Below are positions 25,560-34,713 of a DNA stretch of 64,000 nt, one piece after another. Within the stretch, counting starts at the first letter, position 1, and every line of letters starts with the position of its first letter. The DNA lies in contig NZ_JAUZQF010000011.1 of assembly GCF_030718205.1 (NCBI RefSeq), forward strand, positions 248,001 through 312,000, read 5' to 3'. This DNA is from Nonomuraea turcica. GTDB taxonomy: Bacteria; Actinomycetota; Actinomycetes; Streptosporangiales; Streptosporangiaceae. The translations under genes and the position numbers were made by a program. Under the pieces are notes generated by a model, which was not told the origin of the DNA, did not search any database, and saw only the letters and a list, made by a program, of their open reading frames with translations.

Positions 25560-26035
25560 CCGGCCACTTCCTTGATCGCGTCCACGATGCCGTTGTAGGC
25601 GCCACAGCGGCACAGGTTGCCGCTCATCCGCTCCCTGATCTCGGCCTCCGTGAGCTCCGGGACGCCTGCGGAGACCGCGCTCGGCATGCCCGCCGCATAC
25701 TCATCGAGCATGGCGATCGCCGAGCAGATCTGGCCCGAGGTGCAGTAGCCGCACTGGAGCCCGTCGTGGCGGACGAACGCCTCCTGCAGGGGGTGCGGGG
25801 TCACGCCCTCGATGGTGGTGATCTCCCGGTCGGCGTATTGGACGGCCAGGGCCAGGCAGGCGTTGATCCGCACACCGTCCGCGAGGACCGTGCACGCGCC
25901 GCAGGCGCCCTGGTCGCAGCCCTTCTTCGGGCCCGTCACGCCCAAGCGCTCGCGTAGCGCATCGAGCAGGCTGACCCATGGCTCGACGTCGAGCTTCTCT
26001 TCGGTGCCGTTCACTCGCATCCGTATCTCGGTCAC
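25556..26035 (-). CDS. [2Fe-2S] subunit of the aldehyde oxidoreductase (PaoA/YagT-like)
   Basis: This protein of about 159 residues contains both 2Fe-2S clusters of the family: a plant-ferredoxin type KKGCDQGACGACTVL plus NACL, and a helical type GLQCGYCTSGQ with GNLCRCGAY. It is the first gene of the three-gene operon (2Fe-2S, FAD, Mo subunits), with 4-bp overlaps throughout. The GTG at 26035 is used. A GTG at 26065 is in frame and cannot be excluded, but the family homology begins at TEIRMRVNG. No Tat signal is present. A TetR-type palindrome lies about 40 bases upstream. Confidence 0.88.
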   Translation of the reverse strand: MTEIRMRVNGTEEKLDVEPWVSLLDALRERLGVTGPKKGCDQGACGACTVLADGVRINACLALAVQYADREITTIEGVTPHPLQEAFVRHDGLQCGYCTSGQICSAIAMLDEYAAGMPSAVSAGVPELTEAEIRERMSGNLCRCGAYNGIVDAIKEVAG

Positions 26036-26073
26036 ATCTCGGGACGTTAACAGAACATCGTCCACTTAACAAG

Positions 26074-26086
26074 AGAACGACGTTCT
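26074..26086. promoter_or_regulatory. TetR operator candidate between oxidoreductase operon and TetR gene
   Basis: AGAACGACGTTCT is a 13-bp palindrome with one central base, in the divergent gap between the oxidoreductase operon and the TetR gene at 26118. Its AGAACG half-site is the same as in the operators at 21723-21765. Confidence 0.65.
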
Positions 26087-26117
26087 TTTAACGTCTGGGC
26101 CTTATCCTGAGACCGCG

Positions 26118-26759
26118 ATGACTTTCCTCAGGGCCAGGCGGCCGGAGCACAAGCAGCAGCGGCGCGAGGCGATCCTCGACGCCGCGCGCGAGCTCGCCAT
26201 GGCCTCGGGCGTGCGGAACGTGAGCCTGGGCGCGGTCGCGGAGGCCGTGGGTCTGGCGAAGTCCAACATCGTGCGCTATTTCGGCACCCGCGAGGAGATC
26301 TACCTCCACCTGGCCACCGAGGAGTGGGGGCAGTGGGCGGAGGCGGTGCGCGAGCGGTTGCGGCACGCCTCCGGCACACCCGAGGTGGTGACGGTGCTGG
26401 CGGAGACGCTGGCCGCGCGCCCGCTCTTCTGCGACCTGCTCAGCCACACCTCCACCAGCCTGGAGCACAACGTGTCGGTCGAGGCGGCGTACACGTTCAA
26501 GCGGGCCGTGGTGGGCGTGGTCGGCGAGCTGGGCTCAGAGGTGGCGGGCATCACCGACCTCACGGTCAACGAGGCGACCGAGCTCGTCATGGGCGCCGCC
26601 GGCCTGGGCGGCCTGCTCTATCCCGCCGCCAACCCCTCCCCCACGCTGGCTGAGGTCTACGCCCGGTACCCCGAGCTCGGCGCCACCTGCCCCCAGATGG
26701 TGCCCATGCTCGTCCGCATGCTCAGCGCGCTCGCCGCCGGCCTGCCGACGCTCCGCTGA
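26118..26759 (+). CDS. TetR/AcrR family regulator of the oxidoreductase operon
   Basis: This 213-residue protein has a helix-turn-helix (RREAILDAARELAMASGV, VAEAVGLAKSNIVRYFGTREEIYLHLA) and a TetR_C-like ligand domain with several His/Cys residues (LFCDLLSHTSTSLEHN). Its position divergent from the Mo-enzyme operon, with a palindrome between, makes that operon its likely target. The inducer would plausibly be an aldehyde substrate, which is an inference from position only. Confidence 0.88.
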   Translation: MTFLRARRPEHKQQRREAILDAARELAMASGVRNVSLGAVAEAVGLAKSNIVRYFGTREEIYLHLATEEWGQWAEAVRERLRHASGTPEVVTVLAETLAARPLFCDLLSHTSTSLEHNVSVEAAYTFKRAVVGVVGELGSEVAGITDLTVNEATELVMGAAGLGGLLYPAANPSPTLAEVYARYPELGATCPQMVPMLVRMLSALAAGLPTLR

Positions 26760-26805
26760 AGGTTTCACCTAACCGGTTAACCCAAGGGAAGGGCACCTGC
26801 CATGC

Positions 26806-28842
26806 TCAGGTCAGCGCTTGGGACGGCGCGGTCAGGAGCGGGAGCATGACCTCCACGCGGGTGCCCGCGCCGGGCTCGCCGGCGACCACGCAGATGCCGC
26901 CCAGCTCGGCCGCCCGCTCGCGCATCGAGCCGAGGCCCACACCCGCCCGATACGACGCGGGCAGGCCCTTGCCGTCGTCGCTGATCAGCACGCGCAGCAC
27001 CGACTGCTCCCGCTGCAGCACGATCCGGGCGAGCGACGCCTCGGCGTGCTTGCGGATGTTGGTCAGGGCCTCCTGGACGATCCGGTAGACCGCCACCTCG
27101 ACGGCCGCGGGCAGGTCACGCAGGCTGCCCTCGACGTCCACCTCGACCTCCGTGTCCGGCGACGACTGGCCGGCCAGGTCGCGGACGGCCCTGGCCAGGC
27201 CCAGGTCGTCGAGCGCGGGCGGGCGCAGGCCGTAGACGAGCTCGCGGATGTCCCGGGTGACCGCGCTCATCCCGGCGTGCAGGTCCTGGAGCAGCTCGTC
27301 GGCCGCCTCCGGGGATCTCTTCAGGCTGAGCCTGGCCATGTTGATGGTCATGGCCATGGCGGAGAGGGTCTGGCCGAGCCCGTCGTGCAGGTCGCGGCGC
27401 AGGCGGCGGCGTTCCTCCTCCCTCGTGGTCAGGATGCGCTCGCGGGAGCGTTGCAGGTCGGCGGCCATGCGGACGGCGTGGGCGACGTCGGCGGCGTACG
27501 GGGTGAGCGTGGCCAGCACCCGCTCGTTGTGCGCGGCGGGGAAGCGGCGCGGCCCCGGCGGTCCGACGAACAGGCGGCCGACGCGCTCCCCGTGCCATAC
27601 CAGGGGCACCTCGCGCGGGCTGTCGCCCACCCTGCCGCTCTCGACGTAGCGGGGCTCACCCTCGGCCACCTCGACGGCCACGCCCTCGACCGCCAGCCCG
27701 TCACGCAGCACGCTCACCACCGAGGTCAGCGCCTCGGCCGGGTCGCCGCGGCGCACGGCCTGGGTGAGGCGCTCGGCGAGCACGCCGGGGTCGCCGACGG
27801 CGCCGTACAGGAGCCGGTCCACGGCCCGCTGGAGCGCCCGCCGCAGCGGCTGGAAGAACGCTCCGGCGAAGAGCGCGGCGCTGATCCCGGCCACCTGGCC
27901 GTAGCCGGAGACCAGCACGCTGGACAACGTGCTGGCGACGAAGTAGACCGCGCTGACCGCGGCAACCAGCCCGGCGGCCACGAAGGCGCGGCTGATCACC
28001 GTGTCGATGCCGTAGAGCCGGTAACGCATCACCGAGAACGCGACCGCGACCGGGACGAGCGCGGCCCAGGCGACCGCAGGCCACATCAGGGCCTGGTCGA
28101 ACGCGGCGGCGACCAGGAACACGATGTATCCGGTGAACGCCAGCAGCGGCCAGCCGATCTGCCGCCTGGTGATCGGGTCCACGTGCCGCATCCGCAACGC
28201 CAGTGACAGAGCCGCCAGCGCCATGGAGACGTAGATGCCGGTCCAGGCGATCACCGCGATCGTCTGCACGTACGGGGCGAACGCGGGGATCTGCAGGGGA
28301 TTGGGGATGACCGCCGGGTACGGGTAGGCCTCGAGGGGCGGGGGCGGCTGGACCATCGTGCGCACGAAGTTGGCGGTGATGGAGGAGTAGCCGAGCACCA
28401 GGACGACCCGCCACCGCCGGGAAGGCAGGCGGCCGTCCGGCGAGTACAGCGGCAGCACCATCGTGAGCAGCACGCCGCACACCGCCCAGCCGATGTTCGT
28501 GGGAAGGCGCAGGTAGCCGGCGGTGAGCAGGTCGCCGGATGAGGCGGCGCGGAACATCAGCGCAGCGGAGACGTCGCTGACCCCGGCCGCGAGGCCGCCC
28601 AGGCACATCAGCCACGCCATGTTCAGCCGGGGGCGGTGGAAGAGCAAAAAGGCGCCGACCGCGGGGAACGTCAGCCCGGCGGCCGACTGGGGCGACACGG
28701 TCCTGGCCGGGATCCACTCGGCGGGCAGCCGGCTCCAGATGACCACCGCGGCGACGGTGAGGACGGGAGACACGACCGCCATGAGGACGGCCACGACCCG
28801 CGCGGCCTTCCCCCGGCCCGAGAGGTCGGTGAATTCGACCAT
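26806..28842 (-). CDS. Orphan multi-pass sensor histidine kinase
   Basis: This 678-residue kinase has about eight or nine membrane helices in its first 330 residues, then a GAF-like region (DGLAVEGVAVEVAEGEPRYVE) and a HisKA_3 domain with RRRLRRDLHDGLGQTLSAMAM, His being the phosphorylation site. A HATPase_c domain follows (VQEALTNIRKHA, DDGKGLPASY, GVGLGSMRERA). It belongs to the NarL-partner kinases. No response regulator is adjacent, so its partner must be elsewhere. It is transcribed separately from the large hydrolase gene by a strong hairpin upstream. Confidence 0.9.
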   Translation of the reverse strand: MVEFTDLSGRGKAARVVAVLMAVVSPVLTVAAVVIWSRLPAEWIPARTVSPQSAAGLTFPAVGAFLLFHRPRLNMAWLMCLGGLAAGVSDVSAALMFRAASSGDLLTAGYLRLPTNIGWAVCGVLLTMVLPLYSPDGRLPSRRWRVVLVLGYSSITANFVRTMVQPPPPLEAYPYPAVIPNPLQIPAFAPYVQTIAVIAWTGIYVSMALAALSLALRMRHVDPITRRQIGWPLLAFTGYIVFLVAAAFDQALMWPAVAWAALVPVAVAFSVMRYRLYGIDTVISRAFVAAGLVAAVSAVYFVASTLSSVLVSGYGQVAGISAALFAGAFFQPLRRALQRAVDRLLYGAVGDPGVLAERLTQAVRRGDPAEALTSVVSVLRDGLAVEGVAVEVAEGEPRYVESGRVGDSPREVPLVWHGERVGRLFVGPPGPRRFPAAHNERVLATLTPYAADVAHAVRMAADLQRSRERILTTREEERRRLRRDLHDGLGQTLSAMAMTINMARLSLKRSPEAADELLQDLHAGMSAVTRDIRELVYGLRPPALDDLGLARAVRDLAGQSSPDTEVEVDVEGSLRDLPAAVEVAVYRIVQEALTNIRKHAEASLARIVLQREQSVLRVLISDDGKGLPASYRAGVGLGSMRERAAELGGICVVAGEPGAGTRVEVMLPLLTAPSQALT

Positions 28843-28862
28843 CGGCTTGTCCGTCCTAAGCG

Positions 28863-28899
28863 CTGTCCTGGCCCCGCGAATGTGGCGGGGCCAGGACAG
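28863..28899. terminator. 15-bp hairpin ending the glycan operon
   Basis: CTGTCCTGGCCCCGC and its exact complement form a 15-bp stem with a 7-base loop. It sits 9 bases past the stop of the large glycoside hydrolase gene and ahead of the kinase gene. It is the probable terminator of the long minus-strand operon that begins at 37655. Confidence 0.82.
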
Positions 28900-28907
28900 A
28901 ATAGGCG

Positions 28908-31900
28908 CTACTGGACGGTGACGGTGGCCTTCGCGGTGAGGGTCGTGCCCTGAACCTGGCCGGTCACGGTGAACGTGCCCGGCTGGGCGTACCGGTCAGG
29001 GCTGATGGCCTCCCAGGTGACGGCGACCGAGCTGTCCTTCGACCCGTCGTTGTACGTCGCCACGACGGTCTTCGGCATCGCCGGCGCCACCCCGGCCTTG
29101 GTCGTGACCGCCTCCTCGGCGATCGAGGTGATGGTCACGGCCGCGGTGGTGCGGACGTACACCGTGGCCTGGACAGGCTGGCGCACGCCCTCGGCGAGGC
29201 CGGAGACGGTGAAGCTGGTGCCACCCGTCTTCACCTGGTCGGGCGTCACCTGCTGCCAGGTGACGGCGGCGGTGCTCCGGGCGCCGTCCGCGTACAGGGT
29301 CTCCACGGTGGCCGGCAGCTTGGGCAGCGTGTCGACCAGGGTGGGGACGTGCACGGGGCGCACGGAGTCCGGCGGGACCTCGTACACCTTGACCTCCAGC
29401 AACCCGAGCGACGCCCCGCCGGCCTCCAGCTGGACGCGCAGCTTCGAGGTGCCGACGGTGTCGAAGGAGACGGTGTTGTAGGCGTCGATCGCCGTCGGGT
29501 AGGAGGCGACGCCGGTGACGTCCTCGAAGGAGTCACCGTCCCACTGCTGGATCTTCCACGAGGCGGGCAGGCGCACGCCGCCGCCGTCGTCGAAGAAGTA
29601 CACGTCGGCCTTGTTCACCCGCACCGGCGACGGCCATTCGAGCTGCACCCACTGCGTGCCCTGCTGCGGCCAGGTGCCCCAGCGCGGGTTGGCGCCGTCG
29701 TTGGAGCGCGGCGGGTCGATGCCGTCGTTGATCGCCGCGATCCGCTCCCACGGCGAGGTGTAGGAGGCGGTGGGCGTGGCCTTGGGCGCCACGTTCACCT
29801 GCGCGGCCTGGGCCGTGGCGGTGACGGTCACGGTCGCGGAGCCGCTCTTCTCGCCGTCCGAGGCGGTGAGCTTGAGCCGGTACGTGCCCGGCTCGGAGAA
29901 CGACACGACCGTGCTCGTGCCCGTCGGGTCGGTGAAGAACGCCTCACCGGGCCCGTCGACCTTGGCCCACTGCGTGGTGAGCGTGCCCTTCGGCAGCGCG
30001 TCGTCCTTGGCCACCGCGTCGATCCTGACCTGGCCGGGGCGGCTGAAGGCCGGATCGACCACGGCCGCCACGTACGGGGCCCGGTTGGTGACCGTCCCCG
30101 CGTCGGCGCCCCTCTGGTACGCCTGGATCTCCTTCAGGCCGGTGGCGTAGCCGGGCCGGTGCGTGACCAGGACGCGTAGCTTCTGCGCGGTGATGCCCGG
30201 GAAGCGGACCTCATTGAGGTTCGCCCGTGGATAGACCGGTTTCCTGGCCTGCCCCGGCACGTCCTTCCAGGTGTCGCCGTCCTGATACTGCACCGAGTAG
30301 AAGGCGGGCTCGCTGTACCCGGCCGCCTTTCGGTCGTTGTAGAAGTACAGCTTGACCTGGTCGACCTTCTGGGCCGAGCCGAGGTCGACCTCCAGCCAGT
30401 CCTGGGTCTTGCCGGAGCCCTTGCTGCCCCAGTACGGCTCGTTGATCGTGAACCCGTCCACCGCGCCGGCCGGGTCGCCGTGGGAGGCGGTGGCGGACTT
30501 GACCACGTTCGGGCGGGTGGAGCGCAGGTCCACGCCGGCCCTCTGGAACAGGTCCTCGACCCGGTCGCCCTCGAGCTCGACCTGGGCGGGGGCCTTCATC
30601 GAGGAGGCCTTCTCGGCGTGCAGCACCGTGCCGCCCTCGACCTTGCCGGTCGCCGGGTCCCAGACCGCGTGCGCGAGACCGGAGAGCGTGACCTTGCGCT
30701 TGCCGTCGATGAGGATCGAGTACCCCTCGGGCACGCCGGCGTAGTGCGTCTTGCCGTCGCCGGGCTTGTCCCACACGATGGTGAGGTCGTTGCCGCGGTA
30801 GTTGATGCCGTTGACGGTGAAGTGGTCCCAGCCGATGTCCACCGGCCACAGCTCGACCTTGCCGTCCGAGCGCGGCCGCAGGCCCATGACGTCCTCGATC
30901 ACCGTCCAGTTGCTGCTGCCCAGGATCGTGTGGTGGATCCAGGAGCGGTAGCCGATGGTCTTGGTGGTCTTGTTCCAGTCGGCCCAGAACTCGTTGGCGT
31001 CGGGGTAGCGGGTGTCCCCGCCGACATACTGCGACCAGGCGTTCCAGTAGAGCAGCTGCTTGTACTGGTCGGCCGTGATGTACGGCGTCTGGTACTCCCG
31101 CAGCGCCTTGCCGAAGAAGGCGAAGTTACGGGTCGAGTTGATCTGCGAGAAGTTGTTCGAGCCCGGGTTCCCCGCCTCGGCGGCCTCGGCCTTGTCCTTC
31201 TGGTTGGCGGTGTACGCAGGGAAGATCGGATACTCCGCCGGGTCGGCCCACAACCGCAGCGCCTCCCGATATTTCGGGTCATCGGTGGGGACCAGGCCGG
31301 TCGCGTACGGGATGTAGTTGTTCGACTCCTTCCACGGGATCAGGTTGCCCGTCTGCAGGTCGCGGTGCTTGAACAACTTGTTCTGCTCATCCCAGAGCAG
31401 GGTGAGGATGCCGTTCTTGACCTTGTCGGCCACGCCGCGCATCTCCGCGGCCTTCGCCCGGTCGCCCGACAGCTCGTACGCCTGCGCCGCCGCCATCGCG
31501 TTGGCGTAGACGTAGGCGCCTTCGAGCCGCTCGTTCGCCCGGTCGTAGTAGTGGAACGACACCGCGTCGGCGTCGTTGCCGGTCATGGCCTCCCAGTCGT
31601 ACTCGATGACGCCGTTCTTGTTGGAGTCGTAGGCGTTGAGCTGCCCGTAGACGTCCTTCTCGGCATACCGGGCCAGGTTCCGCAGGATCTGCGGCTGCCC
31701 GCCGTGGATCTGGTAGCTCTCCAGCGCCGCGGCCGAGATGTACTGCGTGTAGCTGTTCGACCAGTTCTCCGGGTCTCCCGGGTTGTCGGTGTACTTGGAG
31801 TTGCGCGACACCTCGCCCGCCGACACCCACGGCCCGTACGAGTAGATGGGGTTGCGCAGGTACTTCAGGTCCTGCACGAACATCGGCACGGTCAGCACGA

Positions 31901-32900
31901 TCGCGTTGTTGTAGCCCAGCGCGCCCTCCACCGACGTCGGGAACTGGTAGTCGTTCCCGGGGATGTCGGCGTCGAGGAAGTTGAAGCGCATCAGCCACCA
32001 GCGGTAGTAGATGAACTTCTTGATGTTCTCGTCGGGCACGTCGGTGTAGGGGACGTTGTCCGCCCACCAGGCGTTGTAGTCCTGCAGCTGGCGCCGCAGC
32101 GCCTGCTCCGGCGAGCGGCCCTTGTAGCCGTCGTACTCGGCCCGCGACCCGGCGAGCTCCTCGGTGACGAAGCCCATCTGGACCTTGGTGCGCACCGTCT
32201 TGCCCGGCTCGACCGTGACGGCGCCCTTGAGCGTGCCGTCGTCGACCTTGAGCCCGTCACCGCTGAGCCTGGGGAAGATCGTGGTCAGCCTGTTCTTGGC
32301 GAACACGGCGCCGGTCAGCTCCCGGTCGCCGTCGGCCGTCTTGGTGTAGGGGGAGGTCACCGTGATCGGGACCGACTTCGCCGCCGACCCCGTGTTAGTG
32401 ATCTCCAGCGTCGTCACGGCCACGTTCTCGTGCGTGATGAACTTCTTCACGCCGACCGCCAGCCCGTCGCCGGCGTACTGGCCGGTCCAGTGGCTGGGCA
32501 TCTGCAGCCGCTTCGACACGTCCTCGGTGAGCGTGCCGCCGAGCGAGATCGTGTACGCGTCCCGGTTGTCGATGCTCTCCCAGTACGCGACGTACCCGCC
32601 GAACCCGATCTTGCGGGGGTCGTGCTCCTTCATGAACAGCGCCCGCCCGCGCGACATCAACCACGGGCCGGCCGGGTCGTCGCCCGGCCGGGCCAGCATG
32701 CGGTCGATCCAGTACGAGTCGCCGCCCTTCTCCTTCTTGTAGATCTCCTCCATCATCTTGCGCGGGTGGTAGCCGACCGGCTCGTCGGGCACGGGGTCGG
32801 CACCCGTGAACACCGGCATCCCGAGGTCATCCACCGCGACCGCCGAGGTCGGTAACGCGACAAGAGAGGCTGTGAGCGCTAACACGGCTAAGAAACGCAT
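28908..32900 (-). CDS. Secreted MGH1-like glycoside hydrolase with carbohydrate-binding and Ig-like modules
   Basis: The start at 32900 gives a clean signal peptide (FLAVLALTASLVALPTSAVA), and a GGAG lies upstream. The frame extends further 5' only inside GH127. The 1330-residue product has an N-terminal beta domain, a helical (alpha/alpha)6 catalytic region at about 290-700 (YNNAIVLTVPMFVQDL, VIEYDWEAMTGNDADAVSFHYYD with acidic candidates, GYRSWIHHTILGSSNW), and a discoidin (F5/8 C) module at about 790-940. A PKD/Ig-like module, a second discoidin module and two C-terminal bacterial Ig (Big_4) repeats follow. The family is MGH1-like/GH63-related. The substrate is unknown but probably an exported plant glycan oligosaccharide. 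It is the last gene of the ABC importer operon. Confidence 0.85.
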   Translation of the reverse strand: MRFLAVLALTASLVALPTSAVAVDDLGMPVFTGADPVPDEPVGYHPRKMMEEIYKKEKGGDSYWIDRMLARPGDDPAGPWLMSRGRALFMKEHDPRKIGFGGYVAYWESIDNRDAYTISLGGTLTEDVSKRLQMPSHWTGQYAGDGLAVGVKKFITHENVAVTTLEITNTGSAAKSVPITVTSPYTKTADGDRELTGAVFAKNRLTTIFPRLSGDGLKVDDGTLKGAVTVEPGKTVRTKVQMGFVTEELAGSRAEYDGYKGRSPEQALRRQLQDYNAWWADNVPYTDVPDENIKKFIYYRWWLMRFNFLDADIPGNDYQFPTSVEGALGYNNAIVLTVPMFVQDLKYLRNPIYSYGPWVSAGEVSRNSKYTDNPGDPENWSNSYTQYISAAALESYQIHGGQPQILRNLARYAEKDVYGQLNAYDSNKNGVIEYDWEAMTGNDADAVSFHYYDRANERLEGAYVYANAMAAAQAYELSGDRAKAAEMRGVADKVKNGILTLLWDEQNKLFKHRDLQTGNLIPWKESNNYIPYATGLVPTDDPKYREALRLWADPAEYPIFPAYTANQKDKAEAAEAGNPGSNNFSQINSTRNFAFFGKALREYQTPYITADQYKQLLYWNAWSQYVGGDTRYPDANEFWADWNKTTKTIGYRSWIHHTILGSSNWTVIEDVMGLRPRSDGKVELWPVDIGWDHFTVNGINYRGNDLTIVWDKPGDGKTHYAGVPEGYSILIDGKRKVTLSGLAHAVWDPATGKVEGGTVLHAEKASSMKAPAQVELEGDRVEDLFQRAGVDLRSTRPNVVKSATASHGDPAGAVDGFTINEPYWGSKGSGKTQDWLEVDLGSAQKVDQVKLYFYNDRKAAGYSEPAFYSVQYQDGDTWKDVPGQARKPVYPRANLNEVRFPGITAQKLRVLVTHRPGYATGLKEIQAYQRGADAGTVTNRAPYVAAVVDPAFSRPGQVRIDAVAKDDALPKGTLTTQWAKVDGPGEAFFTDPTGTSTVVSFSEPGTYRLKLTASDGEKSGSATVTVTATAQAAQVNVAPKATPTASYTSPWERIAAINDGIDPPRSNDGANPRWGTWPQQGTQWVQLEWPSPVRVNKADVYFFDDGGGVRLPASWKIQQWDGDSFEDVTGVASYPTAIDAYNTVSFDTVGTSKLRVQLEAGGASLGLLEVKVYEVPPDSVRPVHVPTLVDTLPKLPATVETLYADGARSTAAVTWQQVTPDQVKTGGTSFTVSGLAEGVRQPVQATVYVRTTAAVTITSIAEEAVTTKAGVAPAMPKTVVATYNDGSKDSSVAVTWEAISPDRYAQPGTFTVTGQVQGTTLTAKATVTVQ
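32871..32884. promoter_or_regulatory. LacI-type operator inside a signal-peptide coding region
   Basis: TGTGAGCGCTAACA is a CG-centred near-palindrome of the TGTNAGCGCTNACA class. It lies within codons 6-10 of the large hydrolase gene. The surrounding 17 bases (GCTGTGAGCGCTAACAC) are identical to the site in the binding-protein gene at 37603-37619. Confidence 0.7.
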
Positions 32901-32916
32901 GCATTCTCCAGAGGGT

Positions 32917-34713
32917 TCAGATCGGCAGCCAGACACGCATGGTCGCGGGACCCCGGTTGCCCCACCGGTGGTAAGGGATGAGCCGCAGCCGCGCGTCCGA
33001 AGCGTCCACGCGGCCGTTCTGCGACGCCGAATACGGCCAGCCGTCGCCGTCGCTGTCGCCGAGCGATGCCCCGACCTCCAGCTGGACCACGCCGTCCGCC
33101 TCGTGCTCCACGGGCGGCTCGACCCGCACGGCCAGGTCGGCGAGCGGCGGCTCGTCGGCCACCGACTCCGCGCAGTAAACGAGCGGCCCCCGCTCGACCG
33201 CCGCGCACCCCCGAAGCGCGTCGATCTTGCTGTTGGGGAAGGTCCACCGCGGCGACATCGCCAGCTCCAGCCGGAGTTCGTCACCCGCCCGCCACGGCCC
33301 GTCGGCGACCGCGTATCCCGGGGTCACCGCACGGACGGTCCCCCCGTGCGCGAGCGTCGCGTCCGAGGCCCAGGCGGGGACGCGTAGCTTGATCCGCCCG
33401 TCGCCGTCCTCCAGCACCCGGACCGTCACCGTGCCGTCCCACGGGTAGCCGGTCTCCACCCGCACCGCCAGGTCGCCGTACCGCATCTCCGATGGCGTGA
33501 AGTGGTGGATCTGCAGGCCGTCCGCCGCGGTCGTGGCCATGTAGGCGGGCAGCGAGGCCAGCGTGCGGGCGATGTTGTTCGGGCAGCAGGACACGTCGAA
33601 CCAGGGCGAGCGCAGCCCACCCTCGGCGGCGTGGTTGACGCCTTCGAGCGGCACGGCGGGCACCCGTACCTGCAGCGGGTTGGCGTAGAAGAACGACCGG
33701 CCGTCCAGCGCGACCCCGGTGGCGAGCATGTTGTACAGGGTCCGCTCGGCCAGGTCGGCGTAGCGGACGTCGCCGGTGGCCAGCAGCAGCCGGTGCGCCA
33801 GCATGATGGAGGCGATGCTCGCGCAGGTCTCGTTGTAGGCGCGGTCCGGCGGCAGCTCGTAGTCGTCGCCGAACGACTCGTCGATGTGCCGCGAGCCCAT
33901 GCCACCGGTCAGGTGCGTACGCCGGGCGACCGTGCGCTCCCACTGCGCCTCGACCGCCTTCAGCAACTCCTCATCGCCGGTCTCGACGGCCACGTCCACC
34001 ACGCCGGAGGCGAGATAGAGCGCCCGCACGGCATGCCCGCGGAACACCTGCGCCTGACGGACCGGCACGTCGTCCTGGAAGTAGCCGCGGCCGAAGTGCA
34101 CCTCGGCAAGCGCGGGCAGGCCGCGCCGCTCGACGAAGCGCCTGGCCATCTCCAGGTACCGCTCCGTCCCGGTCACGCGGTAGAGCTCGACGAGCGCCAT
34201 CTCGATCACGGGGTGGCCGCAGGTCTCCGTGCCCTCCATGAAGCGGCGGCAGACGTGGTCGGCGGCCCGCACCGCCACCTGCGTGAGCCGGTCCTCGCCG
34301 TGCATGCGCAACCTGGCGACCCCGGCCTGGATGAGGTGGCCGTAGCAGTAGAGCTCGTGCCCCCACTCGAAGTCGGTGTACCGGCTGCCGGACCAGCGGG
34401 TGTTGATGTAGCCGTCGCCCTCCTGGGCCTGGGCCACGGTCTCGGCCAGCTCGGGCAGCCCCGGGTGGTCGGCCCAGGCCATGGCCTCCAGGAGCTTGTA
34501 GATCTCGGAGTCGCTGAACTCCCGGCCCCTGCGGGGACGTTCACCCCGGAAGTTGCCGATCCAGCCTTCGCGTTCTTCCCATTCCTGGCAGTGGGCGATG
34601 GTGACCTCGCGGTTGAGCGCCACCCGGTCGCCCCAGAAACCGGGCGAGAGGCGTACCGCGTCGAGGCCTAGAGGGGACAGAACGCCCGATGAGGGCAGGA
34701 CGGGGTTAGCCAC
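32917..34713 (-). CDS. GH127-family beta-L-arabinofuranosidase
   Basis: This 598-residue cytoplasmic enzyme has no signal peptide. It shows the GH127 catalytic layout: a DES acid/base Glu about 16 residues before NETC (Zn-ligand Glu and Cys), and SCCPNN with the nucleophilic and Zn-binding Cys pair. Spacing matches the characterised HypBA1 enzyme. It should remove terminal L-arabinofuranose from imported oligosaccharides, although some family members act on other sugars. The GTG start has AGGAG upstream and overlaps the permease gene by 8 bp. The next gene starts 16 bases after its stop. Confidence 0.9.
   Translation of the reverse strand: MANPVLPSSGVLSPLGLDAVRLSPGFWGDRVALNREVTIAHCQEWEEREGWIGNFRGERPRRGREFSDSEIYKLLEAMAWADHPGLPELAETVAQAQEGDGYINTRWSGSRYTDFEWGHELYCYGHLIQAGVARLRMHGEDRLTQVAVRAADHVCRRFMEGTETCGHPVIEMALVELYRVTGTERYLEMARRFVERRGLPALAEVHFGRGYFQDDVPVRQAQVFRGHAVRALYLASGVVDVAVETGDEELLKAVEAQWERTVARRTHLTGGMGSRHIDESFGDDYELPPDRAYNETCASIASIMLAHRLLLATGDVRYADLAERTLYNMLATGVALDGRSFFYANPLQVRVPAVPLEGVNHAAEGGLRSPWFDVSCCPNNIARTLASLPAYMATTAADGLQIHHFTPSEMRYGDLAVRVETGYPWDGTVTVRVLEDGDGRIKLRVPAWASDATLAHGGTVRAVTPGYAVADGPWRAGDELRLELAMSPRWTFPNSKIDALRGCAAVERGPLVYCAESVADEPPLADLAVRVEPPVEHEADGVVQLEVGASLGDSDGDGWPYSASQNGRVDASDARLRLIPYHRWGNRGPATMRVWLPI

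Noticed and set aside
26770..26779. TAACCGGTTA, a perfect LacI-like palindrome
   Set aside because: It lies between the ends of two convergent genes, where no promoter is expected, and it is too short to be a convincing terminator.
32901..33284. 128-codon 5' extension of the large hydrolase frame
   Set aside because: It runs inside the GH127 gene and lacks homology, while a clear signal peptide begins at 32900.
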